DNA of 33,198 nucleotides, from positions 1-33,198 of the forward strand of contig CADAFP010000045.1 of NCBI GenBank assembly GCA_902787185.1, read 5' to 3'. Below are positions 15,354 to 23,155 of this stretch, piece after piece. The notes under the pieces are model-generated. The model was not told where the DNA came from, made no database searches, and saw only the letters and a program-made list of their open reading frames with translations. The DNA comes from an uncultured Bacteroidales bacterium. Its GTDB lineage: Bacteria > Bacteroidota > Bacteroidia > Bacteroidales > Muribaculaceae. The stretch's first letter is position 1; the number at the start of each line of letters is the position of its first letter. The translations under genes and the position numbers were made by a program.

Positions 15354-16229
15354 ATGTTGAGTGACATGGAGGGATATAGCAGGACATTGTATGTGAGCGA
15401 CTTGGACGGGACGTTGCTGGGTGACGACTCGCGATTGTCACGCGGCACGATTGACACACTCAACCGTATCATTGGGGAATTGGGTGGTCTGTTCACTGTA
15501 GCCACGGCACGCACGCCGGCCACGGTGGTGCCGCTGATGCAAGAAGTTCATGCCACGTTGCCGTATATCGTCATCGACGGCTCGGCGATGTGGAACCCTG
15601 TCACAGGTTGCTATGAGCACACGCGCGGCATCGCCCCCGAGACGGTGTATGCCGTTGCCGAAGTGTTTGACCGCCATGGGGCGCGCCCCTTCATCTACCG
15701 ACGTCATGGCGACAGCATGTTGCATGCCCACCACTATGGACCCATGTCGGCACAAGAGGAGCGTTTTGTCGCATCGCGCCAGCAGCTACCCCTCAAGCGG
15801 TTCTTCATCGACGACCGCGGTTACCTCCACAGCGAGGACGAGGCGCTGCTCATCTTCGCTATAAGCAAATATGCCGTGCTCAAGGAGATAGCCGAGGATC
15901 TGAGGGCTACCGTACCCACTTGTGCAGTCATAGTCTATCACGACAACTTCGACCCCAGCGAGGGGTACCTGGAAATACTCACTGCCGGCACGAGCAAGGC
16001 GGGCGCCATCCGCAAGCTGGCGCAGCAGGTGGGTGCCGAACGGGTGGTGGTCTTTGGCGACAACCGCAATGACATCGCGATGATGCAGGTTGCCGACCAC
16101 AGCATTGCCGTGGGCAACGCCTTCGCCGAGGTGCAAGCCGCCGCCAACGAGGTCATCGGCCCCAATACCGCCGACAGTGTCGCCCGCTGGATTGAGGCCG
16201 ACCTGCAATCCCACATGACCCCACGCTAA
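15354..16229 (+). CDS. Cof-type HAD-IIB hydrolase
   Basis: A 291-residue cytoplasmic HAD phosphatase of the Cof/YidA type, which dephosphorylates sugar phosphates or cofactors. Motif I is DLDGT (nucleophile Asp16, acid Asp18), motif II the Thr in VATARTP, motif III Lys215 (TSKAGAIRKL) and motif IV GDNRNDIAMM (235-244). The large cap domain between about residues 80 and 195 is the C2B type. The -7 box at 15336-15343 would start transcription near 15350, so the ATG at 15366 (MEGYSRTLYVSDLDGT) may be used rather than 15354. The final residues and stop (HMTPR, TAA) are supplied by a repeated intergenic sequence that begins inside the gene. Confidence 0.88.
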   Translation: MLSDMEGYSRTLYVSDLDGTLLGDDSRLSRGTIDTLNRIIGELGGLFTVATARTPATVVPLMQEVHATLPYIVIDGSAMWNPVTGCYEHTRGIAPETVYAVAEVFDRHGARPFIYRRHGDSMLHAHHYGPMSAQEERFVASRQQLPLKRFFIDDRGYLHSEDEALLIFAISKYAVLKEIAEDLRATVPTCAVIVYHDNFDPSEGYLEILTAGTSKAGAIRKLAQQVGAERVVVFGDNRNDIAMMQVADHSIAVGNAFAEVQAAANEVIGPNTADSVARWIEADLQSHMTPR

Positions 16230-16309
16230 GACGCGAAGGCGCTAAGACTTATAACAGGCTGCAGCACACTTGACCCCACGCTAAGACGCAAAGGCGCTAA
16301 GATTTAGTT
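16216..16309 (+). repeat. Two copies of a 55-bp repeat (ACGCTAAG family)
   Basis: TGACCCCACGCTAAGACGC starts at 16216 and again at 16271, each followed by GAAGGCGCTAAG or AAAGGCGCTAAG. The same core heads the three 132-bp units at 19517-19897. Copy 1 overlaps the HAD stop codon. Confidence 0.8.
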
Positions 16310-16330
16310 TTATATGGCATCCGCATTCAA

Positions 16331-16392
16331 ACTATTCACTGTTAACTTTTAACTGTTAACTTTATAACTGTTCACTTTTCACTGTTAACTTT
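16331..16392. repeat. Degenerate 7-bp tandem repeat array B
   Basis: TTCACTG, TTAACTT, TTAACTG and TTCACTT units follow one another, the complement of the units in array A, just upstream of the promoter of the broken DUF1016 gene. Confidence 0.75.
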
Positions 16393-16413
16393 TTTAAGTT
16401 GCTGGCGCATCAA

Positions 16414-16445
16414 TTTGTCCAATTCACGGGAATTCCTTAATTTTG
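16414..16445 (+). promoter_or_regulatory. Full Bacteroidetes promoter before the DUF1016 pseudogene and kinase operon
   Basis: TTTG (16414-16417) and TAATTTTG (16438-16445) with 20 nt between them. Transcription should start near 16452, which excludes the TTG at 16450 and supports the ATG at 16477. Confidence 0.72.
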
Positions 16446-16476
16446 CCACTTGTTAACGTCAAGCGACCTTACCTGT

Positions 16477-17422
16477 ATGGCCAACCTCAAACAAAATCAA
16501 CATACAGACCGTCAAGTCCTGGAGGCTGTCAAGGCCATCAAGACGGCTATTCTTCAGGGCCAATACGAGGCTGCAAAGGACGTCAACCGCGTGCAATTGG
16601 CGTTGTACTTTGCCGTTGGCCGCTTTTTATCCAAGAACACCCGTCAAGGAGTTTGGGGCCTGGGAGCAATCGATGCCATCAGCCAACAGTTGCGCAAGGA
16701 ATTGCCTGGACTCCGAGGGTTTTCAGCTTCCAATTTAAAGAATATGCGTCTGTTCTATGAAGAATGGATGAATCTTAATGCCCATGCGATAACAAGAAAC
16801 ATCAATTCGCCAATCGTGATTGGCGAATTACAAAACGATAACAATCAGTTAATTACAGAATCGCCAATCGCAACTGACGAAAATACGACATCTGCAGATG
16901 ATAATGTTATCGACCTCAATAATTCTTTACAGATACCGTTAACGGCCGATTTTCCTATCGAGGATTTTTTTAAAGTGCCTTTTACGCATCATATTAGAAT
17001 TCTTGAAAGAGAAAAAGAACGTGAAGCACGCTACTATTACATTCATCGCACTGCCGAAGAGCATCTTTCGGCCAACGAATTGATACGATTAATCCAAGAG
17101 GACTCGTTTCATCAACAGTCGCTGATTCCCAATAACTTTTCCCATACAATACCCAATGCCGCTTCGGCCCGTAAAGCGGTGATGATGTTTAAGGACAATT
17201 ATCTGCTCAATTTCATTAACGTGGAAGAAATCGGAGAACGGGAAAGCATCGATGTTGACGAACGGGTAGTGGAACAGCAAATCATTGAGAACATTAAGAA
17301 ATTTATCATGACTTTTGGCAATGATTTCGCTTTTATTGGCAACCAATACCACGACCAAGGATATGCCCGACCAATACCGCAACGCTTTACCTGACATTGA
17401 CGAACTGAAACAATTACTTTAA
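16477..17422 (+). pseudogene. DUF1016/YhcG gene with deleted nuclease core
   Basis: The frame encodes 305 residues to a stop at 17394. The N-terminal domain is intact (VNRVQLALYFAVGRFLSKN, GLRGFSASNLKNMRLFYEEW), as is the start of the C-terminal domain (FFKVPFTHHIRILEREKERE). It breaks after NDFAFIGNQYH, just before the strands that bear the catalytic D and ExK in the other copy. In the +1 frame, 17348-17419 encodes 24 residues ending in ALPDIDELKQLL and then TAA, a typical C-terminus of this family. So an internal deletion, roughly 80-95 codons by comparison with the copy at 11755-12903, removed the active site and shifted the frame. The truncated N-terminal product could still be made and might bind DNA or interfere with a full-length homologue. 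Confidence 0.85.
16804..16829. repeat. Palindrome in the linker of the DUF1016 pseudogene
   Basis: AATTCGCCAATC (16804-16815), GT, then its perfect complement (16818-16829): 12-bp arms. A decayed second copy starts near 16861 (TCGCCAATCG pairing partly with CAACTGACGA). They encode SPIVIGE and SPIATDE. The position matches the palindromes of the other DUF1016 gene, but the sequence is unrelated. Confidence 0.88.
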
Positions 17423-17430
17423 TTACCTGT

Positions 17431-18678
17431 ATGGCAAATTTGCGCAACATATATGACTCGCGTCGCATCTGGAAGGTGGTATTTCTGGCCATCTCGCTGG
17501 TGCTCGTGGCGCTGTTCCTCTACATCTCCAACAACCTGGTCAAGGACCTGGCCGAGCAGGAACGTGAGCGCATGGAAATCTGGGCCAATGCCACCCGTGA
17601 GCTGGCCACGATGGGCAGCGGCGGCGAGGTGGATGATGAGGGCAACCCTATCGGCACAAGCGCGACCGATGTTGACTTCTTGCTGAGCATTATCGAGGCC
17701 AACCACAACATCCCCGTGCTGCTGGTTGATGACCAGGACAACATCCTGCAGCACCGCAACTTTCGCCTGCCAGAGCCTGAGGACAGTCTCGCCTTTGAGA
17801 TTTCGCCCGTCAACATGGAGTACCTCAACAAGAAGCTGCGCCACCTCAAGGGCACCCAGAATAAGATAGAGATCAACATCGACAAGGTGACGACGCAATT
17901 CCTCTATTACGAGGACTCGACGCTGCTGCGCCGCCTCGCCTATTTCCCTTATATCCAGCTGGCGGTGCTCATCCTGTTCTTTGCCATCGCCTACTTTGCC
18001 CTGATGAGTATCAAGCGTGCCGAGCAGAACAAGGTGTGGGTTGGATTATCCAAGGAGACCGCCCATCAGCTGGGGACGCCCATCTCGTCGCTCATGGCAT
18101 GGACGCAGCTGCTCGACTCGATGGGCGTGGACAAGAGCATCGTCAACGATATGGATAAGGACGTCAAGCGCCTCTCTACCATCGCCGACCGCTTCTCCAA
18201 AATCGGCTCCATGCCCGACAAGGAACTCGTGTCGATCAACGAGGCGGTGACCAGCAGCCTGGAGTATATGCGTGCCCGCATCCCCAAGCGCGTCAACCTC
18301 TATATCCACACCAACGAACAGACCAACAACGGCGTGATGCTGAGCCAGACACTGTTCGCCTGGGTGATGGAGAACCTCACCAAGAACGCCGTTGATGCCA
18401 TGGATGGCGCGGGACAACTCGACATCACCGTCGAGGACAGTCCCAACAACGTGGTCATCCTTGTCAAGGACACCGGCAAGGGCATCGCACGCAAGAACTT
18501 CAAGAACGTCTTCAACCCCGGATTCACCACCAAGAAGCGTGGCTGGGGCCTGGGACTGACGCTCGTCAAGCGCATTATCGAAGAATACCACAACGGACAA
18601 ATCTATATCAAGGAATCAGAGGTCGGCAAGGGAACCACCTTCGGCATCGAGCTTCCTAAAGTCAAGTCACCATCATGA
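17431..18678 (+). CDS. Membrane sensor histidine kinase without adjacent regulator
   Basis: A 415-residue inner-membrane kinase. Segment one (about 14-35) and segment two (about 172-193) flank a periplasmic sensor of about 135 residues. The phosphoacceptor His212 lies in KETAHQLGTPISSLMAW, a variant H-box with QLGTP in place of the usual LRTP. The ATP-binding domain has an N-box (ENLTKNAVDAMDG, about 314-326), G1 DTGKGI (347-352) and G2 GWGLGL (371-376). No HAMP linker or response regulator is visible nearby, so it is an orphan. It starts 8 nt after the ancestral stop of the DUF1016 pseudogene and overlaps the next gene by ATGA; all three probably share the promoter at 16414. Confidence 0.9.
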   Translation: MANLRNIYDSRRIWKVVFLAISLVLVALFLYISNNLVKDLAEQERERMEIWANATRELATMGSGGEVDDEGNPIGTSATDVDFLLSIIEANHNIPVLLVDDQDNILQHRNFRLPEPEDSLAFEISPVNMEYLNKKLRHLKGTQNKIEINIDKVTTQFLYYEDSTLLRRLAYFPYIQLAVLILFFAIAYFALMSIKRAEQNKVWVGLSKETAHQLGTPISSLMAWTQLLDSMGVDKSIVNDMDKDVKRLSTIADRFSKIGSMPDKELVSINEAVTSSLEYMRARIPKRVNLYIHTNEQTNNGVMLSQTLFAWVMENLTKNAVDAMDGAGQLDITVEDSPNNVVILVKDTGKGIARKNFKNVFNPGFTTKKRGWGLGLTLVKRIIEEYHNGQIYIKESEVGKGTTFGIELPKVKSPS

Positions 18679-19502
18679 GCACCACCAACACAACTCCCTC
18701 AAGCGTCACCATGCTGGGCACGGGCAATGCCATGTGCGTCAATTGCTACAACACCTGTTTCTACCTGCGCTCGCCACGTGGAGGACTGCTTGTGGACGGT
18801 GGTGGCGGCAACGGCATCCTGCGTCAGCTCATCAAAGCCAAAATCCCCTTCGAGAGCATTCGCCACATGTTTGTGACACATGCCCACACCGACCACATCA
18901 TGGGAGCCATCTGGATGATACGTAAGATTTCGCCCATGATTTTCAAGGGCAAGCACAAGGGCATCTTCACCATCTACTGCAACGACATGGTGAAAAAAGC
19001 GCTGCTCACGATGACCGATCTGATGATTCCCAGCAAGATTACCAAATCCATTGGTTCAACGGTCATCCTGCAAGAGGTGCATGATGGCGAGGAGGTGGAC
19101 ATCGACGACATGAAGGTGACCTTCTTTGACATCGGCTCGGTGAATTTCAAGCAATATGGCTTCAGCGCCGTTTTGCCCGACGGGCAACGGCTCGTCTGCC
19201 TGGGTGATGAGCCTTACAGCATGAACAGCGAACCCTATGCACGCGGATGCGACTGGCTGATGTGCGAGGCCTTCTGCCTCTACAAGGACCGGTTTGTCTT
19301 CAACCCCTATGAGAAAAACCACAGCACCGCGCTCGACGCCGGCATGCTCGCCCAGGAACTGGGCGTGAAGCACCTTGTGCTCTACCATACCGAGGACACT
19401 CACCTCGACACCCGTGCCGCGACCTACAGCGCCGAAGTGTCACAATACTACAAGGGCGATATCATCGTCCCCAACGACCTCCAATCGTTCGACCTCGTAT
19501 AA
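18675..19502 (+). CDS. Metallo-beta-lactamase-fold hydrolase (RNase Z-like)
   Basis: A 275-residue soluble MBL-fold protein. It begins with VTMLGTGNAMCVNCYNTCFYL, then LLVDGGGG, and the zinc motif THAHTDH at residues 68-74 fits HxHxDH. Later metal-ligand regions include VCLGDEPY and YHTEDTHLDT. The overall pattern is that of the RNase Z/ElaC-like group, which covers phosphodiesterases and other hydrolases; substrate unknown. ATGA overlap with the kinase suggests a shared role, perhaps in processing a signal or in a stress response, but that is inference. Confidence 0.85.
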   Translation: MSTTNTTPSSVTMLGTGNAMCVNCYNTCFYLRSPRGGLLVDGGGGNGILRQLIKAKIPFESIRHMFVTHAHTDHIMGAIWMIRKISPMIFKGKHKGIFTIYCNDMVKKALLTMTDLMIPSKITKSIGSTVILQEVHDGEEVDIDDMKVTFFDIGSVNFKQYGFSAVLPDGQRLVCLGDEPYSMNSEPYARGCDWLMCEAFCLYKDRFVFNPYEKNHSTALDAGMLAQELGVKHLVLYHTEDTHLDTRAATYSAEVSQYYKGDIIVPNDLQSFDLV

Positions 19503-19516
19503 ACATCTTCAAGAGT

Positions 19517-19897
19517 GCCACACGCTAAGGCGCTAAGACACAAAGAGTTTTAGATTGCTCGCATAGCTCGCAAGAAATCAAAGACTTTTTTATTGGGCAT
19601 CCGCAGGGGTGGGCCATGCCTTGCGTGTCTAAATCTGTGTGAACTAAGGCCCCACGCTAAGGCGCTAAGACGCAATGTTTTTTTAGATTGCTCGCAGGGC
19701 TCGCAAGAAATCAAAGACTTTTTTATTGGGCATCAGCAGGGTGGGCCACGCATTGCGTGTCTAGCTCTGCGTGACTGAAGACCTCACGCTAAGGCGCTAA
19801 GACGCAAAGATTTTTAGATTGCTCGCAGGGCTCACAAGAAATCAAAGACTTTTTTATTGGGCATCCGCAGGGTGGGCAATGAGCACGCAATGAAGGA
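19517..19897. repeat. Three tandem 132-bp repeats filling the intergenic region
   Basis: The core CACGCTAAGGCGCTAAGAC starts at 19521, 19653 and 19785, exactly 132 nt apart. Each unit continues through a TAGATTGCTCGCA block, AAATCAAAGACTTTTTTATT, then GGGCATC(C/A)GCAGG. Copies differ by scattered substitutions. No open frame runs through them. The core is shared with the 55-bp repeats at 16216. This explains most of the 479-nt gap between the MBL gene and glgB. Confidence 0.9.
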
Positions 19898-19910
19898 GTA
19901 TAAAATGCGA

Positions 19911-19957
19911 TTCGGCTCGTAGTCTTGCACTTAGAACGTACAGGGCTGCGAGCCGAA
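19911..19957. terminator. Hairpin between convergent MBL gene and glgB
   Basis: TTCGGCTCG (19911-19919) and its exact complement (19949-19957) form a 9-bp stem with a 29-nt loop. T-rich DNA follows on the plus side (19979-19990), but the large loop makes terminator function uncertain. Confidence 0.45.
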
Positions 19958-19981
19958 CTGGTCGTTGTTGGGATTGACTTT

Positions 19982-21997
19982 TTACTTTTTCTTGGGTGCA
20001 GGCTTGCGTGCTGCAGGCTTGCGCTTGGGGGCTTTGAGGCGCAGGACTTGGGCGCTGCGGGCGGGCAGGTAGAGTTTGAGCCAGCCCAGGTGGGCGTCGG
20101 CGTAGAGGCCGTCGTGTTCGGTCAAGTGCTTCACGCCGCTGTCGATGTTGCCGTAGCCGCCATAGCGCACGTCATCACTGTCGAACACACCTTCGTACTC
20201 ACCCTCGGGGGCCAGCATCGGGTAATCGACATGCGACTGCGTGGGGCTGAAGTTAAAGACGAACACGAGGTTGCCGCGCATATAGGCCAGCACCTGGTCA
20301 TCATCCTTGTCCCAAAGCTTGCGAACCGGCAGTTTCTGGAAGTTCTTAACCCCGCCGATGAGGTGAATCATATCGTTGTCCCAGTTGTTCAGGAACTGGT
20401 ACTTGAGGTCCTCGCGATCCACAAGGTCCCACTGGCGTCGGGCGTACTTATAGCTCCAGCCGTTACCCTCGCGTGGGAAGTCGATCCACTCGGGATGTCC
20501 CCACTCGTTGCCCATGAAGTTGAGGTAGGCGCCGTTGATGAGTGAGGCGGTCACCAGGCGAATCATCTTGTGCAGCGCCATACCGCGGTCCACGGTGCCG
20601 TCGTGGTCGCCGGTCATCATGTGCCAGTACATCTCCTTGTCGATGAGGCGGAAGATGATGGTCTTGTCGCCCACGAGTGCCTGGTCGTGGCTCTCGGCAT
20701 AGGAAACGGTCGGTTTCCAGTCCTCGTCCTTGCGCTCCTTGATGGTCTTAATCCAATAGTCAGGGATACCCATGGCCATGCGGTAGTCAAAGCCGATGCC
20801 GCCGTCCTTGAAGGTACGGGCCAGGCCGGGCATGCCGCTCATCTCCTCGGCGATGGTGATGGCATTGGGATTAATCTCGTGGATGAGCACGTTGGCGAGG
20901 GTCAGATAGGTAATGGCATTGGTGTCCTCGCCGCCATTGTAGTAGTCGTCATAACTGCCAAAGGCCTGCCCCAAGCCGTGGCTGTAATAGAGCATCGACG
21001 TCACACCGTCGAAGCGGAAACCGTCGAACTTGTATTCCTCCAGCCAGAACTTGCAGTTGGAGAGCAGGAAATTGAGCACGGCATTCTTGCCGTAGTCAAA
21101 GCACAACGAGTCCCACGCGGGGTGCTCGCGCTTGTCGTCGCCATAGAAGTAGAGGTCGCCCGTGCCGTCAAAGCAGCCCAAGCCCTCGACCTCGTTCTTC
21201 ACTGCATGGCTGTGGACGATGTCCATGATGACGGCAATACCCTGGGCATGGGCATCGTCGATGAGGTGCTTCAGCTCATCGGGGGTGCCGAACCGCGACG
21301 AGGCGGCATAGAAACTCGACACATGATAGCCGAACGAGCCGTAATACGGGTGCTCCTGGATAGCCATGATCTGAATGGCATTGTAACCGTCGGCGACGAT
21401 GCGAGGCAGCACGTTGAGGCGGAATTCCTCATAGGTGCCCACGCCCTCACGGTTCTGACCCATGCCGATGTGGCACTCATAGATGAGCAACGGAGCGGTG
21501 TTGGGCTTGAAATCCTTGACCTGGAACTCATAGGGCTGTTCAGGTGCCCACACCTGTGCCGAGAAGATGTAGGTATTCTCGTCCTGAACCACACGGGTAG
21601 CGTAGGCGGGGATGCGTTCCCCTTCTCCACCCTGCCAGTGGATGCGCAGTTTGTACAGGTCACCATGGCGCATAGCCCGCTCGGGCAGCACGATTTCCCA
21701 GTTACCGCCGTCCAGCCGCTTAAGCCGGTAAGGCGCACACTCACGCCAATCGTTGAACTGGCCAATGAGGTAGATTTCGGTAGCGTTGGGGGCCCATTCA
21801 CGGAACACCCACCCCTTGGGGGTTCGGTGCAGGCCATAATAGTTATAGGCATTGGCAAACTCCACAAGATTTCCCGTGCCGCCAGTGAGCTCGGCGATCT
21901 TGTTCACAGCGTCCTGATGTCGGCCGTTGATGGCATCACTATAGGGCTCCAGCCACGGGTCATCGTTGATGATCGCAAGATTCTTTTTCTTTCTCAT
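19982..21997 (-). CDS. glgB: 1,4-alpha-glucan (glycogen) branching enzyme, GH13
   Basis: A 671-residue cytoplasmic enzyme that cuts alpha-1,4 glucan chains and rejoins them as alpha-1,6 branches. A CBM48 domain (about 60-160: VFREWAPNATEIYLIGQFNDW) precedes the GH13 barrel. Catalytic residues are visible: Asp330 in FRFDGVTSMLY, Glu384 in ITIAEEMSG, and His437-Asp438 in SYAESHDQALVGDKT. Motifs such as GYHVSSFYAASSRFGTPDELK place it with the eukaryote-type (GH13_8) enzymes common in Bacteroidetes. The C-terminus is a Lys/Pro/Ala-rich tail (KRKPAARKPAPKKK) not found in most homologues. The ATG at 21997 is preferred to a TTG at 22006. No other glycogen gene is nearby. Confidence 0.94.
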   Translation of the reverse strand: MRKKKNLAIINDDPWLEPYSDAINGRHQDAVNKIAELTGGTGNLVEFANAYNYYGLHRTPKGWVFREWAPNATEIYLIGQFNDWRECAPYRLKRLDGGNWEIVLPERAMRHGDLYKLRIHWQGGEGERIPAYATRVVQDENTYIFSAQVWAPEQPYEFQVKDFKPNTAPLLIYECHIGMGQNREGVGTYEEFRLNVLPRIVADGYNAIQIMAIQEHPYYGSFGYHVSSFYAASSRFGTPDELKHLIDDAHAQGIAVIMDIVHSHAVKNEVEGLGCFDGTGDLYFYGDDKREHPAWDSLCFDYGKNAVLNFLLSNCKFWLEEYKFDGFRFDGVTSMLYYSHGLGQAFGSYDDYYNGGEDTNAITYLTLANVLIHEINPNAITIAEEMSGMPGLARTFKDGGIGFDYRMAMGIPDYWIKTIKERKDEDWKPTVSYAESHDQALVGDKTIIFRLIDKEMYWHMMTGDHDGTVDRGMALHKMIRLVTASLINGAYLNFMGNEWGHPEWIDFPREGNGWSYKYARRQWDLVDREDLKYQFLNNWDNDMIHLIGGVKNFQKLPVRKLWDKDDDQVLAYMRGNLVFVFNFSPTQSHVDYPMLAPEGEYEGVFDSDDVRYGGYGNIDSGVKHLTEHDGLYADAHLGWLKLYLPARSAQVLRLKAPKRKPAARKPAPKKK

Positions 21998-22036
21998 AAT
22001 GGTCAATTCTTTTTAGGTTGATGACTACATCGTAGG

Positions 22037-22044
22037 CAAAGGTA
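22037..22044 (-). promoter_or_regulatory. glgB: -7 box for glgB
   Basis: Minus-strand TACCTTTG, giving a leader of about 33 nt to the ATG at 21997. Confidence 0.6.
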
Positions 22045-22171
22045 CTATTTTAACGACAATAGACATCATTGTTTGGTGCAGTTTTTGCAATTTCTTCACG
22101 AAAACGATTGTTATTCATCAAGAAAAAACAAGAAAAAGTGCCAGAATGTGATTGGTTATTAAAAAAATACT

Positions 22172-22179
22172 TAAATTTG
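22172..22179 (+). promoter_or_regulatory. -7 box for the zinc metallopeptidase gene
   Basis: TAAATTTG. It lies inside a longer open frame, so the true start must be downstream; the ATG at 22224 fits, with a leader of about 38 nt. Confidence 0.6.
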
Positions 22180-22223
22180 CACTCTTTAGGAGAATAATAA
22201 CAAACTTAAATATCATTCTAATT

Positions 22224-23096
22224 ATGAGACTTGAAGGAAGACGCGAAAGCGAAAATGTTGAGGATCGCCGTGGCATGAGCTCAGGCACCAAATTTGGTCT
22301 GGGCGGCATCGGCGCACTGATTATCGCTGGACTGATCACCCTGCTGATGGGTGGAAACATCGGCGACGTGTTACAACAGGCTGGCGGCATGGCCATGCAG
22401 GAAGGCGGCGAACAACATGAGTTCACACAAGAGGAAGAGGAACTCGCCACCTTCTCCAAACAGGTTATGGCCAGCACCGAGGACATCTGGTCACAGATTT
22501 TTAAGGAGTACGGCATCGGCCAGTACCCCGCTCCCACGCTGGTACTGTACACCGGCTCGACCAGCACCGCTTGCGGTCAAGGTCAGGCTGCAGTAGGCCC
22601 CTTCTACTGCTCAGGCGACCAGAACGTCTATCTCGACCTGTCATTCTTCCAGACCATGGACAGGCAACTCGGTGTGCAGGGAGACAACTCTAGCCTTGCT
22701 AAGGCATACGTCATCGCCCACGAGGTGGGCCACCACATTGAGTACCTGATGGGCACCCTGGACAAGGCACACCGCAAGATGCAGGCCACCAGTCAGTCCA
22801 ACGCCAACAAGTACAGCGTGCGCCTGGAGCTGATGGCCGACTTCTATGCCGGCGTGTGGGCACACTACGAGAGCAAGTACTTCAACTCCATCAGCGACAA
22901 GGACTTGATGGAGGCTATCGACTGCGCCCAGAAGATTGGTGACGACTACCTGCAGAAGCGCTCACAAGGCTATGCACAGCCCGAGAGCTTCACCCACGGC
23001 ACCAGCGCCCAGCGCATGAAGTGGTTCAAACTCGGTTACCAAACCGGCGACCTGCGCCGCGCCACCACCTTCCAGGAGAGCGACGCCACCCTGTAA
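22224..23096 (+). CDS. Neutral zinc metallopeptidase (YpfJ family)
   Basis: A 290-residue membrane-anchored protein. The start MRLEGRRESENVEDRRG is diagnostic of the putative neutral zinc metallopeptidase family (PF04228, YpfJ). One transmembrane helix follows (about 24-42, GIGALIIAGLITLLMGG). The zinc site HEVGH is at residues 166-170 (VIAHEVGHHIEYL), with ELMADFYAGVWAHY downstream as the probable third-ligand helix, so the catalytic domain likely faces the periplasm. The physiological substrate is not known for this family. The gene has its own promoter and a strong terminator. Confidence 0.92.
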   Translation: MRLEGRRESENVEDRRGMSSGTKFGLGGIGALIIAGLITLLMGGNIGDVLQQAGGMAMQEGGEQHEFTQEEEELATFSKQVMASTEDIWSQIFKEYGIGQYPAPTLVLYTGSTSTACGQGQAAVGPFYCSGDQNVYLDLSFFQTMDRQLGVQGDNSSLAKAYVIAHEVGHHIEYLMGTLDKAHRKMQATSQSNANKYSVRLELMADFYAGVWAHYESKYFNSISDKDLMEAIDCAQKIGDDYLQKRSQGYAQPESFTHGTSAQRMKWFKLGYQTGDLRRATTFQESDATL

Positions 23097-23114
23097 AAAA
23101 GGCACAACATCACC

Positions 23115-23153
23115 CAAAATGGGGCAAAGGAATCATTCTTTTGTCCCATTTTG
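23115..23153. terminator. Strong bidirectional terminator
   Basis: Arms starting CAAAATGGGG and ending CCCATTTTG pair over nearly the whole 39 nt, with only G-U wobbles, then GTTTTATT follows on plus. It lies between two convergent genes, 18 nt after the metallopeptidase stop and 2 nt before the pgeF stop. Confidence 0.85.
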
Positions 23154-23155
23154 TT

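Noticed and set aside
16469-17435. Insertion sequence bounded by 13-bp target-site duplications
   Set aside because: The bracketed gene is not a transposase and has no terminal inverted repeats; reported instead as a start-context duplication.
19517-19897. CRISPR-like array
   Set aside because: Three adjacent 132-bp units without unique spacers; a simple tandem duplication. The 7-bp arrays also lack spacers.
20570-22021. 483-residue open frame on plus opposite glgB
   Set aside because: Antisense to a fully supported GH13 enzyme and without domain features.
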